Shown: in pieces, positions 1 through 6,491 of the stretch
Layout of the letters: every line of letters starts with the position of its first letter
Numbering within the stretch: position 1 is the first letter of the stretch
DNA from: Hyphococcus luteus
GTDB lineage: Bacteria; Pseudomonadota; Alphaproteobacteria; Caulobacterales; Parvularculaceae
Reading direction: 5' to 3'
Assembly: GCF_002943565.1 (NCBI RefSeq)
Contig: NZ_PJCH01000009.1
Span: 1 to 64,000, forward strand
DNA: 64,000 nt
Notes under the pieces: generated by a model
What the model saw: the letters and a program-made list of their open reading frames with translations, nothing else
Databases searched by the model: none
Told to the model about the DNA's origin: nothing
Translations under genes and position numbers: made by a program

Positions 1-141
1 GCTGGGCGCATCGCGCGGCGCGGCGCGGGCGGCGCCGGCGAAGCCGGCGGGCGCCAGGCACGCGGTGAGCGCGCTGTAATATTGCAGCAATTCCCGCCGT
101 GACATGGCGCCGGAAGCATTGCGAGGCTGGTCTGACATCAT
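1..141 (-). CDS. N-terminus of a Tat-exported protein (partial)
   Basis: Reading the minus strand from 141 to the window edge gives 47 codons without a stop. The start is a double ATG (141 or 138) preceded by an AGGAG ribosome site. The N-terminus has a twin-arginine stretch (SRRELLQYY) followed by an alanine-rich hydrophobic segment ending in AGAARA, which looks like a Tat signal peptide with an AxA cleavage site near residue 40. The mature part lies outside the window, so the function is unknown. The frame, ribosome site and signal together make a real gene likely. Confidence 0.6.
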   Translation of the reverse strand, partial: MMSDQPRNASGAMSRRELLQYYSALTACLAPAGFAGAARAAPRDAPS

Positions 142-461
142 CACTCTCCTCTTTTGAGGCGCAGATTTGCGCTCAAGCTTTCTGCTTTGGACGCCGCAAA
201 AGGAGACGTCCCCCGTGAGGTGCGCGGAAAAGGAGAGGCTTGATAGACCGGCGCTAATGTTCAGCGCACGTCCTAATGAAAAAGGGCGCGGCTCAGAAGG
301 CCGGCCTTTTTGGAAAAAATGTCATAAACAACCGACGCATGCTCTCCCCAACCGCGTACGGATACTTTGTTTCGGAACCATAGCCCTCGGTCCGCCCGGT
401 TGCAATGTTAGGGATTGGCAATGTTCGGGAGTGGCGATGTTCGCGCTCCACGCCCGAACCG
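142..461. other. Intergenic region without a convincing gene
   Basis: About 320 bases separate the start of the Tat-exported protein from the end of the flavin reductase. Open frames here carry no recognisable domain and no good ribosome site. The stretch must hold the promoter for the leftmost gene and the 3' end of the reductase operon. A stem-loop at 423-459 is listed separately; nothing else was recognised. Confidence 0.5.
423..459 (-). terminator. Stem-loop just after the flavin reductase stop codon
   Basis: GTTCGGG at 423-429 pairs with CCCGAAC at 453-459, and GTGG with CCAC extends the stem past one mismatch. It lies directly downstream of the minus-strand stop at 462. There is no T-run after it on the minus strand, so it is either a Rho-dependent or mRNA-stabilising 3' hairpin rather than a classic intrinsic terminator. 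Confidence 0.35.
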
Positions 462-1013
462 TCAGGCGGTGCAGGCGGGAAGCGGCGCCGCGACGGCTGC
501 GATGCGGGCCGCAAAGTCTTTCGCCGCGTCTTGCGTTTGCGGCTCAAGCGCATCGGCGCCTTTCGCATAGAAAAACCCGCCCCAGTCCATGTGGAAATAG
601 CCCGCCGTGTCCTCGAAAGGATGGACGAACGAATCCGGGGGCTCGGGATTGCCACCCGTGCCGAGCGCGAACATGGTCTTGCCGGCGAGCGCCTTGCCAA
701 GCGGCTTCAAAGGCGGGTCGGTGAGGTCCGTGAGTCGGTCGAAAAAAATCTTCATCTGACCGCTCATGGAATACCAGTAGAGGGGGCTTGCGAACACAAT
801 GGTCCGGGAACGGACCATCTTCTGCGCCACGGGCAGGAAATCGTCGCCGCGATTGCGGTATTCGTAATCGTACGGCCCGATGTCAAGGGCGCCGAGATCG
901 ACGAACTCGGCGTCTGCGCTCTCTTCGAATCCGAGATGGCGGAAGACTTCCCGGGCGAGGCGGGCGGTCTGCCCGTCCCCGCGCGAGGAGCCGAGAATGA
1001 AAAGGCTGTTCAT
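462..1013 (-). CDS. NAD(P)H-dependent FMN reductase / flavodoxin-like protein
   Basis: The 183-residue protein starts MNSLFILGSSRGDGQT, the phosphate-binding loop of the FMN reductase/NQO flavodoxin-fold family (GSSRxxGxT). ASPLYWYSMSGQMKIFFDR in the middle is the family's conserved P-x-Y/W-x-x-x-SG segment. It should bind FMN and reduce it, or a quinone, with NAD(P)H in the cytoplasm. It is the last gene of a minus-strand operon after the VOC protein and a 25-residue peptide. The operon diverges from a regulator with a cysteine cluster, so redox or Fe-S-linked control is plausible. The physiological substrate cannot be told from sequence. Confidence 0.8.
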   Translation of the reverse strand: MNSLFILGSSRGDGQTARLAREVFRHLGFEESADAEFVDLGALDIGPYDYEYRNRGDDFLPVAQKMVRSRTIVFASPLYWYSMSGQMKIFFDRLTDLTDPPLKPLGKALAGKTMFALGTGGNPEPPDSFVHPFEDTAGYFHMDWGGFFYAKGADALEPQTQDAAKDFAARIAAVAAPLPACTA

Positions 1014-1025
1014 GGCGCTTTTCTT

Positions 1026-1103
1026 TCAGCGTTTGCGTTCAAGCACGCGGCGCAGATATTCCACATACTCGCCGCCTTCGTTCCAGGCTTTCACGGTCTT
1101 CAT
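1026..1103 (-). CDS. 25-residue small protein between the VOC protein and the flavin reductase
   Basis: On the minus strand an ATG at 1103 follows a perfect AGGAGG ribosome site and opens a 25-codon frame, MKTVKAWNEGGEY..., ending in TGA at 1026-1028. It sits 9 bases after the VOC gene and 12 bases before the flavin reductase, so it is spaced like an ordinary operon member. The product is charged, with a C-terminal basic helix ending RRVLERKR, and has no signal or membrane segment. I recognise no family. The strong ribosome site and operon spacing are the support; translation itself is unproven. Confidence 0.55.
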   Translation of the reverse strand: MKTVKAWNEGGEYVEYLRRVLERKR

Positions 1104-1112
1104 CGTCGCCTC

Positions 1113-1595
1113 CTATTGATAAAGATTTTTTTCGGACGGAACGGCGCTCGAATATTCGACGAATTCGAATTCAAGCCCTTCCTCGTTTATGTAATAGAGA
1201 TTGCGCCGGTGCGGGTGGTCTTCGCCGAGCTTGGCGGGCTCGTAACCGGCGTCGGCGAGGCGCTCCACGACCGTGTCGAGATTCGTCACTTCAAAGCCGA
1301 TATGGGCAAGGCCCGGTTCGGCGCTTTGCAGATCGCGATGGCGCCCGCGCATCGCCTTCGGAAGGTTGAACTCGTTCAAGGTCAGGTAATTGTCGTCATC
1401 GCCGATATGGGCCCAGCGGCGCGGCGCGCCATACCAGTCCCCGCCGCCTTCCCCGCGCACGCGCCAATGGGGAAAGGCGCTCATCAGGAAACGCGCGGTC
1501 AAATCGAGCTCGGTGACGAAAAGGTTCACATGCTCGATTCTTGGCGCGTTCTGGGGCGGGGCTTTCGGGTCTTCTTTCGTCTCTCTTACAGCCAT
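1113..1595 (-). CDS. VOC-superfamily (glyoxalase/dioxygenase fold) protein
   Basis: A 160-residue single-module VOC protein. IEHVNLFVTELD opens the first beta-alpha-beta-beta-beta unit with a metal-ligand-like His, and GLAHIGFEVTNLD opens the second, with EFEFVEY near the end supplying the usual Glu. Such proteins bind a metal and act as lyases, dioxygenases or resistance proteins, and the substrate is not predictable here. It is first in a three-gene minus-strand unit. Its promoter region is shared with the divergent SufR-like regulator, which likely controls it. Confidence 0.8.
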   Translation of the reverse strand: MAVRETKEDPKAPPQNAPRIEHVNLFVTELDLTARFLMSAFPHWRVRGEGGGDWYGAPRRWAHIGDDDNYLTLNEFNLPKAMRGRHRDLQSAEPGLAHIGFEVTNLDTVVERLADAGYEPAKLGEDHPHRRNLYYINEEGLEFEFVEYSSAVPSEKNLYQ

Positions 1596-1640
1596 AACGG
1601 CCTCCCTTATTTATGAAAGAATACCCTTTCGATAATAGCC

Positions 1641-1658
1641 CTTGTTTTCGAAAGCAAG
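1641..1658. promoter_or_regulatory. Palindromic operator candidate in the divergent promoter
   Basis: CTTGTTTTCGAAAGCAAG is an 18-base inverted repeat with one mismatched pair, centred on TTCGAA. It lies between the VOC operon and the regulator starting at 1677. A second overlapping set of arms (CTTTCGA near 1627, TCGAAAG near 1648) is also present. The placement fits autoregulation and control of the divergent operon by the adjacent HTH protein; binding is inferred. Confidence 0.5.
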
Positions 1659-1676
1659 AACTTTTAAAAAGAAGCC

Positions 1677-2390
1677 ATGAGCAAAATATCGAAGCGCGCC
1701 ATCAAGAAAACCGATACGCCGACAAGAAACCGCAAAGCAGCCGCGCCGGCCCAGGCCGGCGGCGGAGCGGGGGCGACGCGGCGCGCCATTCTCGACATGC
1801 TGAAGCGGGAAGGGGAGTTGTGCGCCTCGACCATCGGCTCGGCGCTGGGCGTCACGCCCATGGCGGCGCGGCTGCAGCTTTACGCGCTGGAAGAGGAGGG
1901 CCTCGTCGCCGCGCGCTCAGAGCCGCAGGGGCGCGGGCGTCCCTTGAAATACTGGTCGCTGACGGATGCGTCGGCGCAAATCTTTCCCGACGCGCATCAG
2001 GCGCTCGCCGTGGAGATGATCAATTCGGTCGAAGAGCTGTTCGGCGCCGAAGGTCTGAAAAAATTCATCAAGCGCCATGGCGACATGCAGCGCGCGGCCT
2101 ATGGCGACAAACTCGATAGCGCGAAGACGCTGGGCGAGCGCGTGAAGCGCCTCGCCAAAGCGCGCTCGGACGAAGGCTATATGGCCGAGGCGAAACGCGA
2201 CGGGCGCGACTGGCTATTGGTGGAAAACCACTGCCCGATCTGTTCGGCGGCTAAAGCCTGCACCGGGCTCTGCGCGGGCGAGCTTCAGGTGTTTTCCGAC
2301 GTCCTCGGCGACAATGTCTCGGTGGAGCGCGAAGAACATATCCTCGCCGGCGCGCGGCGCTGCGCTTATCGGGTGAAGCCCGGCCAATAA
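1677..2390 (+). CDS. SufR-like HTH transcriptional regulator with an Fe-S-type cysteine cluster
   Basis: The 237-residue protein has a basic N-terminal tail, then an ArsR/DeoR-type winged helix (about residues 35-100: TRRAILDMLKREG, PMAARLQLYALEEEGLV, wing GRGRPLKYWSL). A C-terminal sensor domain follows. Its motif ENHCPICSAAKACTGLC and a later RRCAYRV give five cysteines, the pattern of SufR-type regulators that bind an Fe-S cluster. It is divergent from a VOC/flavin reductase operon across a palindrome. Its 3' end overlaps the convergent lipoprotein gene by 25 bases. Fe-S sensing is established for SufR; here it is inferred from the cysteines. Confidence 0.8.
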   Translation: MSKISKRAIKKTDTPTRNRKAAAPAQAGGGAGATRRAILDMLKREGELCASTIGSALGVTPMAARLQLYALEEEGLVAARSEPQGRGRPLKYWSLTDASAQIFPDAHQALAVEMINSVEELFGAEGLKKFIKRHGDMQRAAYGDKLDSAKTLGERVKRLAKARSDEGYMAEAKRDGRDWLLVENHCPICSAAKACTGLCAGELQVFSDVLGDNVSVEREEHILAGARRCAYRVKPGQ

Positions 2391-3058
2391 TACTCTCTGA
2401 TCTCGTTCAGACGCGATTCCAATTCAGGAATATCTTTTTCCGCGAATGTAAAAACGATCTCAGCGGCGGTTTTCAGGGCTTCAAAACCATCATCGCAAAC
2501 ATGGCGTCCTTCGAAACGCTGTATCGAGGCCGTGCGTATATCCGCGAACACAGTTATCCCATCAGTACAGCCAAAAGCCGGAAGGGCGTCTTCCGGCAGC
2601 AGCAGAATGCCGCTTTCTTCTTCTATCTTGTTCACAAGGGTCCGGTATTGCTCCGGCGTCAAAGGCATTTCGTATTTATCAAGACGCGTGATGTATTTTT
2701 GGACATCGCCAATTTTTTCCGCCGCCTGAAGCTTCGGGTCGTAAATGGATATATTCATCCAGTATTTCGGGCGGTCTATGGAGTTAAGCTCATGCTCCGC
2801 CACCCTGACCTTGTGCACGATTTCAATGCCGATAAGAGAATGAAATGTTGGCAGCGCAAGAATTGTGACGCCTTCGGTGAAACCGATTTCTTTCTTATGA
2901 AGGTGAAAAAAGTCACGCAGTCTTGCATAATCATTTGGATAGAGTTGTGCAGCCCACGAATCGTAAGCCGTATCGGTTCCGTTTTTTACGGGCGTTGCGC
3001 AAGCGTTCAGCGCTGCGAGTAAAAAAAACCAAACAAGAAAAATATTGCTTTTCATCAA
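2366..3058 (-). CDS. Hypothetical lipoprotein
   Basis: A 230-residue protein with a hydrophobic N-terminus and a lipobox (LLAALNAC), so it is probably lipidated and anchored to the envelope with the rest in the periplasm. Two further cysteines (AFGCTDG, RHVCDDG) could form a disulfide. I recognise no domain. Base composition is clearly more AT-rich than in the flanking genes, hinting at more recent acquisition. Its start overlaps the end of the DUF2165 gene by 4 bases (ATGA-type coupling), so the two are co-transcribed, and its 3' end overlaps the convergent regulator. Confidence 0.7.
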   Translation of the reverse strand: MMKSNIFLVWFFLLAALNACATPVKNGTDTAYDSWAAQLYPNDYARLRDFFHLHKKEIGFTEGVTILALPTFHSLIGIEIVHKVRVAEHELNSIDRPKYWMNISIYDPKLQAAEKIGDVQKYITRLDKYEMPLTPEQYRTLVNKIEEESGILLLPEDALPAFGCTDGITVFADIRTASIQRFEGRHVCDDGFEALKTAAEIVFTFAEKDIPELESRLNEIREYYWPGFTR

Positions 3059-3540
3059 TCGTCCTTCATCGCGACGAACAGCATGACAATGCCGCTGGGC
3101 ATGAGATACATGTGCGCGCCTTCAAAGGATGAGACGCCGACCTGTCCCTGCCACATCTGGAAAAGCGCGGCGCCGATCACCGTGAAGCCGCCGAACCAGA
3201 CGATCAGCGCCATGCCGCAGCCGAGGATCGCGAATTTTTTTGCGGCTTCGAAATCATGCGCCGGTTTTCCCGCCGCGCCGAGCATGTTGAAGGCGCCGAT
3301 GAACGAAAGCACGCCCACGAAAAGCTCTCCGGTCATGATCGTGACGAGCGCCAGTTTGACCAGAAGCGGATTGACGATCGGCGGCGCGATCAGGTTCTGA
3401 TAAGCGGGACTGTCTTGTTGAGACAGGACCGCGCCCACGGCTGCAAGCGCGTATTCGAAATTCACCGCATTCGCGATGAAATAGATGAGGCCCTGCAGGC
3501 CGACGAAAACGACGAGAATGATTTTGAGATACCGGATCAT
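3055..3540 (-). CDS. DUF2165-family small integral membrane protein
   Basis: A 161-residue protein with four hydrophobic segments, near residues 5-25, 62-85, 103-125 and 140-157, starting MIRYLKIILVVFVGLQGL. The pattern, including the conserved NAVNFEYA region after the first helix and a tryptophan/glycine-rich third helix, is that of the DUF2165 family, whose function is unknown. It is the first gene of a two-gene minus-strand unit with the downstream lipoprotein. Confidence 0.75.
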   Translation of the reverse strand: MIRYLKIILVVFVGLQGLIYFIANAVNFEYALAAVGAVLSQQDSPAYQNLIAPPIVNPLLVKLALVTIMTGELFVGVLSFIGAFNMLGAAGKPAHDFEAAKKFAILGCGMALIVWFGGFTVIGAALFQMWQGQVGVSSFEGAHMYLMPSGIVMLFVAMKDD

Positions 3541-3649
3541 AAGGCGCTCCCTCCCTTTGAGGAGAGCTTAATCCGCCCTGCGCGCCCGGGCAAAGCCCAT
3601 CATGGTCCCGTCATGGCCATGAGGCCCGCAATCCGTTAAAAGGCGCGCC

Positions 3650-4099
3650 ATGACGCGCGACAAGCCTTTCTGGAAGACCAAGAAACTCTCCGAGATGACG
3701 GACAAAGAGTGGGAATCGCTCTGCGACGGCTGCGGGCGCTGCTGCATCTATGTCTTACACAATGAAGAGACGGACGAGGTGTTCGAAACCGACATCGCCT
3801 GCCAGCTCTTCGATATCGCCAAGCGCCGCTGCACCGATTACGCCAACCGGCTGGAGCGGGTGAAGGACTGCGTGCAATTAACGCCGGACAATGTCGGGGC
3901 GCTGAAATGGATGCCGCCGTCTTGCGCCTATCGCCGCCTCGCGGAGGGAAAGGGCCTGCCGAAATGGCATCCCTTGCGCACCGGCGATAAAAAATCCGTG
4001 GAGCGCGCGGGTATCGCCGTCTCGCCCGATCTCATTCCGGAAAACGAACTCGAAATCACCGACGACTTGCTGGAAGAGCGGATTACAAGGTCGCGCTAA
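3650..4099 (+). CDS. ycgN: YcgN-family cysteine-cluster protein (UPF0260)
   Basis: At 149 residues this matches the YcgN/UPF0260 family over its whole length. It has FWKTKKLSEMTDKEWESLC at the start, then the cysteine cluster CDGCGRCC (residues about 25-32), further cysteines in DIACQLF, KRRCTDY and KDCVQL, then PPSCAYR and LPKWHPL. The clustered cysteines suggest metal or Fe-S binding; the role is unknown in the literature I recall. The end overlaps the convergent universal stress protein by 4 bases. The next gene rightward on the same strand is unrelated. Confidence 0.9.
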   Translation: MTRDKPFWKTKKLSEMTDKEWESLCDGCGRCCIYVLHNEETDEVFETDIACQLFDIAKRRCTDYANRLERVKDCVQLTPDNVGALKWMPPSCAYRRLAEGKGLPKWHPLRTGDKKSVERAGIAVSPDLIPENELEITDDLLEERITRSR

Positions 4100-4518
4100 C
4101 GCACCACCATCACCGAACAGCTCGCATGCAATGCGATATGGCTGGCGTGCGAGCCGAACAGGTGGTCGGTGATCTTGGGGTCGTGCGTGTGCATGACGAT
4201 AAGGTCGGCTTTTATCTCTTCCGCCGCCTCGAGGATCATTTTCTCCGCCGATTGATGATGGCGGAACAGCGCGGTGATGGAGACGCCGTGCGCGCTGGCC
4301 ATCTCCTGGATGTATTTTTCGAACTCCGGCTTGTGATGCTCGGGAAATTCGGTGATCTCGTCGCCGAGCGGGTGCGCGGCGGTCATCACGTAAAAGTCCG
4401 CGCCGAAACTTTTCGTCAGCTGCGCCGCCATGGCGATCGCATCGGCCGATTGTTCCTTGTGGCGCATGTCCACGGGAAGCATGATGGTCTTGATTTCGGG
4501 CGTTTTTGGCTTCGGCAA
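4096..4518 (-). CDS. Universal stress protein (UspA family)
   Basis: A 140-residue single Usp domain. IKTIMLPVDMR is the first strand with the nucleotide-contacting Asp, and KADLIVMHTHDP precedes the loop HLFGSHASHIALHASCSVMVVR. That loop corresponds to the G-x2-G-x9-G-S/T ATP-binding motif, but its spacing and residues are imperfect (GSHASHIALHAS), so nucleotide binding is uncertain. It is a cytoplasmic stress-resistance protein by family. It stands alone, convergent with ycgN and divergent from the GTA cluster. Confidence 0.85.
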   Translation of the reverse strand: MPKPKTPEIKTIMLPVDMRHKEQSADAIAMAAQLTKSFGADFYVMTAAHPLGDEITEFPEHHKPEFEKYIQEMASAHGVSITALFRHHQSAEKMILEAAEEIKADLIVMHTHDPKITDHLFGSHASHIALHASCSVMVVR

Positions 4519-4620
4519 AACGGAGTCCTTTTCGTTTCAAGCTCGCTTTGAAAGCACCCTAGGCGATCGCGCCGCGAAGATCAAAAATCGCACCCCAATA
4601 AGGCGAATCGCGGGCGTAAA

Positions 4621-4642
4621 AATTCATCATATCTGATGAATT
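4621..4642. promoter_or_regulatory. 22-base palindrome in the GTA promoter region
   Basis: AATTCATCA at 4621-4629 and TGATGAATT at 4634-4642 are perfect inverted repeats around a 4-base centre. They lie about 60 bases upstream of the first GTA frame, in an AT-rich island within GC-rich DNA. This looks like a dimeric repressor or activator site. GTA clusters are known to be switched by host regulators; which one binds here is unknown. Confidence 0.5.
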
Positions 4643-4671
4643 CTTCCATGAATCCCGCATTCGGTGCGTAG

Positions 4672-4680
4672 TTATCCACG
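4672..4680 (+). promoter_or_regulatory. DnaA-box-like sequence upstream of the GTA cluster
   Basis: TTATCCACG differs from the consensus DnaA box TTATCCACA at the last base only. It lies between the palindrome and the g1 start. A single 9-mer with one mismatch can occur by chance, so this is a weak call. Confidence 0.25.
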
Positions 4681-4700
4681 TGTTCCGGGACGGCCCCATA

Positions 4701-5126
4701 ATGCCTCCCATGTCGAACGAAACTGAAAATTCAAAACCGCGGCGGGATATGGGCGCGCTCTGCGCAAACATTCTCGAACTCGCGCACCGGCGCGCCGAGA
4801 GCCTGCTCGCGGGCGGCGGCGACGACGAAGACGCGTTCGATCGCGGCGCGCGCGCCTTGCGCACGCTGATGAGCTCGGCCGAGAGCGCCGGCCGCATGAA
4901 AGGCGAAGAAGCAAAGGAACGGGATGCGCATGAGAAAGACGCCGGCGGAGCCGACTTCACGGAAGAAGACATCGAAGCCGCATACCGGCGGGTCTCTGAA
5001 ACCGTCGACCGCATCGAGCGCGAAGACGCTGGAGCGGGAAGCGCGGACGCTGCGCCTCAAAGCGGAAGTCCTGCGCGCGCTCGCGGCGCAGATGGCGGAA
5101 AAGCTCTGGCGGGAGAACGCGCATGA
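4701..5126 (+). CDS. GTA g1-like small terminase candidate
   Basis: A small acidic, mostly helical protein of about 141 residues at the position where GTA clusters encode g1, the DNA-recognition (small) terminase subunit. The N-terminal helix MGALCANILELAHRRAESLL is followed by a charged linker and DIEAAYRRVSETVDRIERED. From about residue 115 the sequence becomes low-complexity (AGAGSADAAPQSGSPARA). In that stretch the other plus-strand frame looks more protein-like, so either the tail is disordered or there is a frame error near 5030. Starts at 4680 (GTG), 4701 and 4710 are possible and none has a strong ribosome site. The identity rests on position. Confidence 0.55.
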   Translation: MPPMSNETENSKPRRDMGALCANILELAHRRAESLLAGGGDDEDAFDRGARALRTLMSSAESAGRMKGEEAKERDAHEKDAGGADFTEEDIEAAYRRVSETVDRIEREDAGAGSADAAPQSGSPARARGADGGKALAGERA

Positions 5127-6342
5127 GCATCAACGCGAACCTGCAGGCGACTGGACGACCTGGCTCATTCTCGGCGGGCGCGGCGCGGGGAAAACCCGCG
5201 CCGGCGCGGAATGGGTGCGCGCCCTCGTTTCCGGCAAGGCGAACGACAATGCCGGGCGGGGCGCCGTCGCGCCCCCTGCCATCGCCCTCGTCGCGGAAAG
5301 TTACGCCGATGCGAGGGAAGTCATGATCGAAGGTCCCTCCGGCATCCGCGCCGTCTCGCCCCCGGGATCGGCGCCGGTTTACGAAGCTTCGCGCCGGCGC
5401 CTTGTCTGGCCGGGCGGCGCCGTCGCCTACGCTTTTTCCGCCGAGGACCCGGACGGCATTCGCGGCTATCAGTTTACGGCGGCGTGGAGCGATGAGCTGG
5501 CGAAATGGCGCTATGCGGAGGAAACCTGGTCGAACCTGCAGCTTGCGCTGCGCCTGGGCGACCGTCCGCGCCAGATCGCGACGACGACGCCGCGCCCGAC
5601 CGGCTTGCTGAAACGCCTTGTCGCCGCGCCGACGACGAAACTGACGCGCGCCTCGACTTACGACAACCGTGCGCATTTGTCGGATGCGTTCTTTACGGAG
5701 ATCGCCGCGCTTTATGAGGGCACGGCGCTCGGGCGCCAGGAGCTCATGGGCGAGATCGTCGACGATGTCGCCGGCGCGCTCTGGACCTGGAATCTCATCG
5801 AGGCGGCGCGGATTTCCGCCGCGCCCGATCTCGACAGAATCGTCGTCGCCGTCGATCCCCCCGCGACGGCCGGCGAGAACGCGGACGAATGCGGCATCGT
5901 CGTCGCCGGCGTCGCTTTTTGCGGCGAGGTTGGGACCGCTTTCGTCATCGCGGACTGGTCGGCGGCGGGGCTCTCCCCCCGTCAGTGGGCGGAGAAAACC
6001 GCCGCCGCCTATCGCGAATTTTCCGCCGACCGTATCGTCGTCGAGGTGAACCAGGGCGGCGACATGGCGAAAGCCGTGATCGCGCAGGTCGATCCGACCG
6101 CGCCCGTGCGCGGCGTTCATGCGACGCGCGGGAAACGCCTGCGCGCCGAACCCGTCGCCGCGCTCTATGAACAGGGGCGCGTGCGCCACGCCGGCGCCTT
6201 CCCGAAACTCGAAGACCAGATGGCGACCTATACGGGCGAAGGAGGCAAAAGCCCCGACCGCCTCGACGCCCTCGTCTGGGCGATCACCGATCTGATGCTG
6301 TCCCGCCGCGCCCCGGCGCCGGGCGTGAAAAAGTTGAGTTAG
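5092..6342 (+). CDS. terL: Terminase large subunit (GTA g2)
   Basis: This packaging ATPase-nuclease threads DNA into the head. LILGGRGAGKTRAGAEW is the Walker A motif and AAWSDELAKW is the Walker B-type strand with its catalytic Glu. The C-terminal nuclease domain shows RIVVAVDPPAT, VEVNQGGDMAKAV and PDRLDALVWAI, supplying its acidic metal ligands. GDWTTW just before Walker A is typical of GTA and related terminases. From ATG 5092 the protein is 416 residues, the usual size. An ATG at 4924 would add 56 residues overlapping g1 and is less likely. The region 5092-5126 overlaps the end of g1. Confidence 0.9.
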   Translation: MAEKLWRENAHEHQREPAGDWTTWLILGGRGAGKTRAGAEWVRALVSGKANDNAGRGAVAPPAIALVAESYADAREVMIEGPSGIRAVSPPGSAPVYEASRRRLVWPGGAVAYAFSAEDPDGIRGYQFTAAWSDELAKWRYAEETWSNLQLALRLGDRPRQIATTTPRPTGLLKRLVAAPTTKLTRASTYDNRAHLSDAFFTEIAALYEGTALGRQELMGEIVDDVAGALWTWNLIEAARISAAPDLDRIVVAVDPPATAGENADECGIVVAGVAFCGEVGTAFVIADWSAAGLSPRQWAEKTAAAYREFSADRIVVEVNQGGDMAKAVIAQVDPTAPVRGVHATRGKRLRAEPVAALYEQGRVRHAGAFPKLEDQMATYTGEGGKSPDRLDALVWAITDLMLSRRAPAPGVKKLS

Positions 6343-6362
6343 GAGTTGTTGATGTTGCAAAA

Positions 6363-6486
6363 CACCCCCTCCGTCTGCTGCGCAGACACCTCCCCCGTAA
6401 ACGGGGGAGGAGAAGCTCTGAGCTTGATGCTTGTTTCCTCTTCCCCCGCCTGCGGGGGAAGTACCGGCGAAGCCGGGGATGGGGGG
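6363..6486. repeat. Palindromic repeat pair (module A then B) between terL and portal
   Basis: Module A (6363-6412) contains the perfect hairpin CCTCCCCCGT-AA-ACGGGGGAGG at 6389-6410. Module B (about 6438-6486) contains TTCCCCCGC/GCGGGGGAA at 6441-6460 and CCGGC-gaa-GCCGG at 6464-6476. Both recur in the g9-g10 gap in the opposite order. The G-rich right end of module B directly precedes the portal ATG at 6492 and may serve as its ribosome site. Confidence 0.8.
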
Positions 6487-6491
6487 CAGTC

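Noticed and set aside
405-1616. A 403-codon plus-strand frame over the reductase/VOC operon
   Set aside because: The minus strand carries two recognisable proteins and good ribosome sites; the plus frame has neither.
5123-5326. ATG at 5123 as the terL start
   Set aside because: It is in a different frame from the Walker A motif, so it cannot begin the terminase.
4957-6360. A 467-codon minus-strand frame opposite terL
   Set aside because: The terminase motifs are on the plus strand. The antisense translation is basic and low in hydrophobic core residues.
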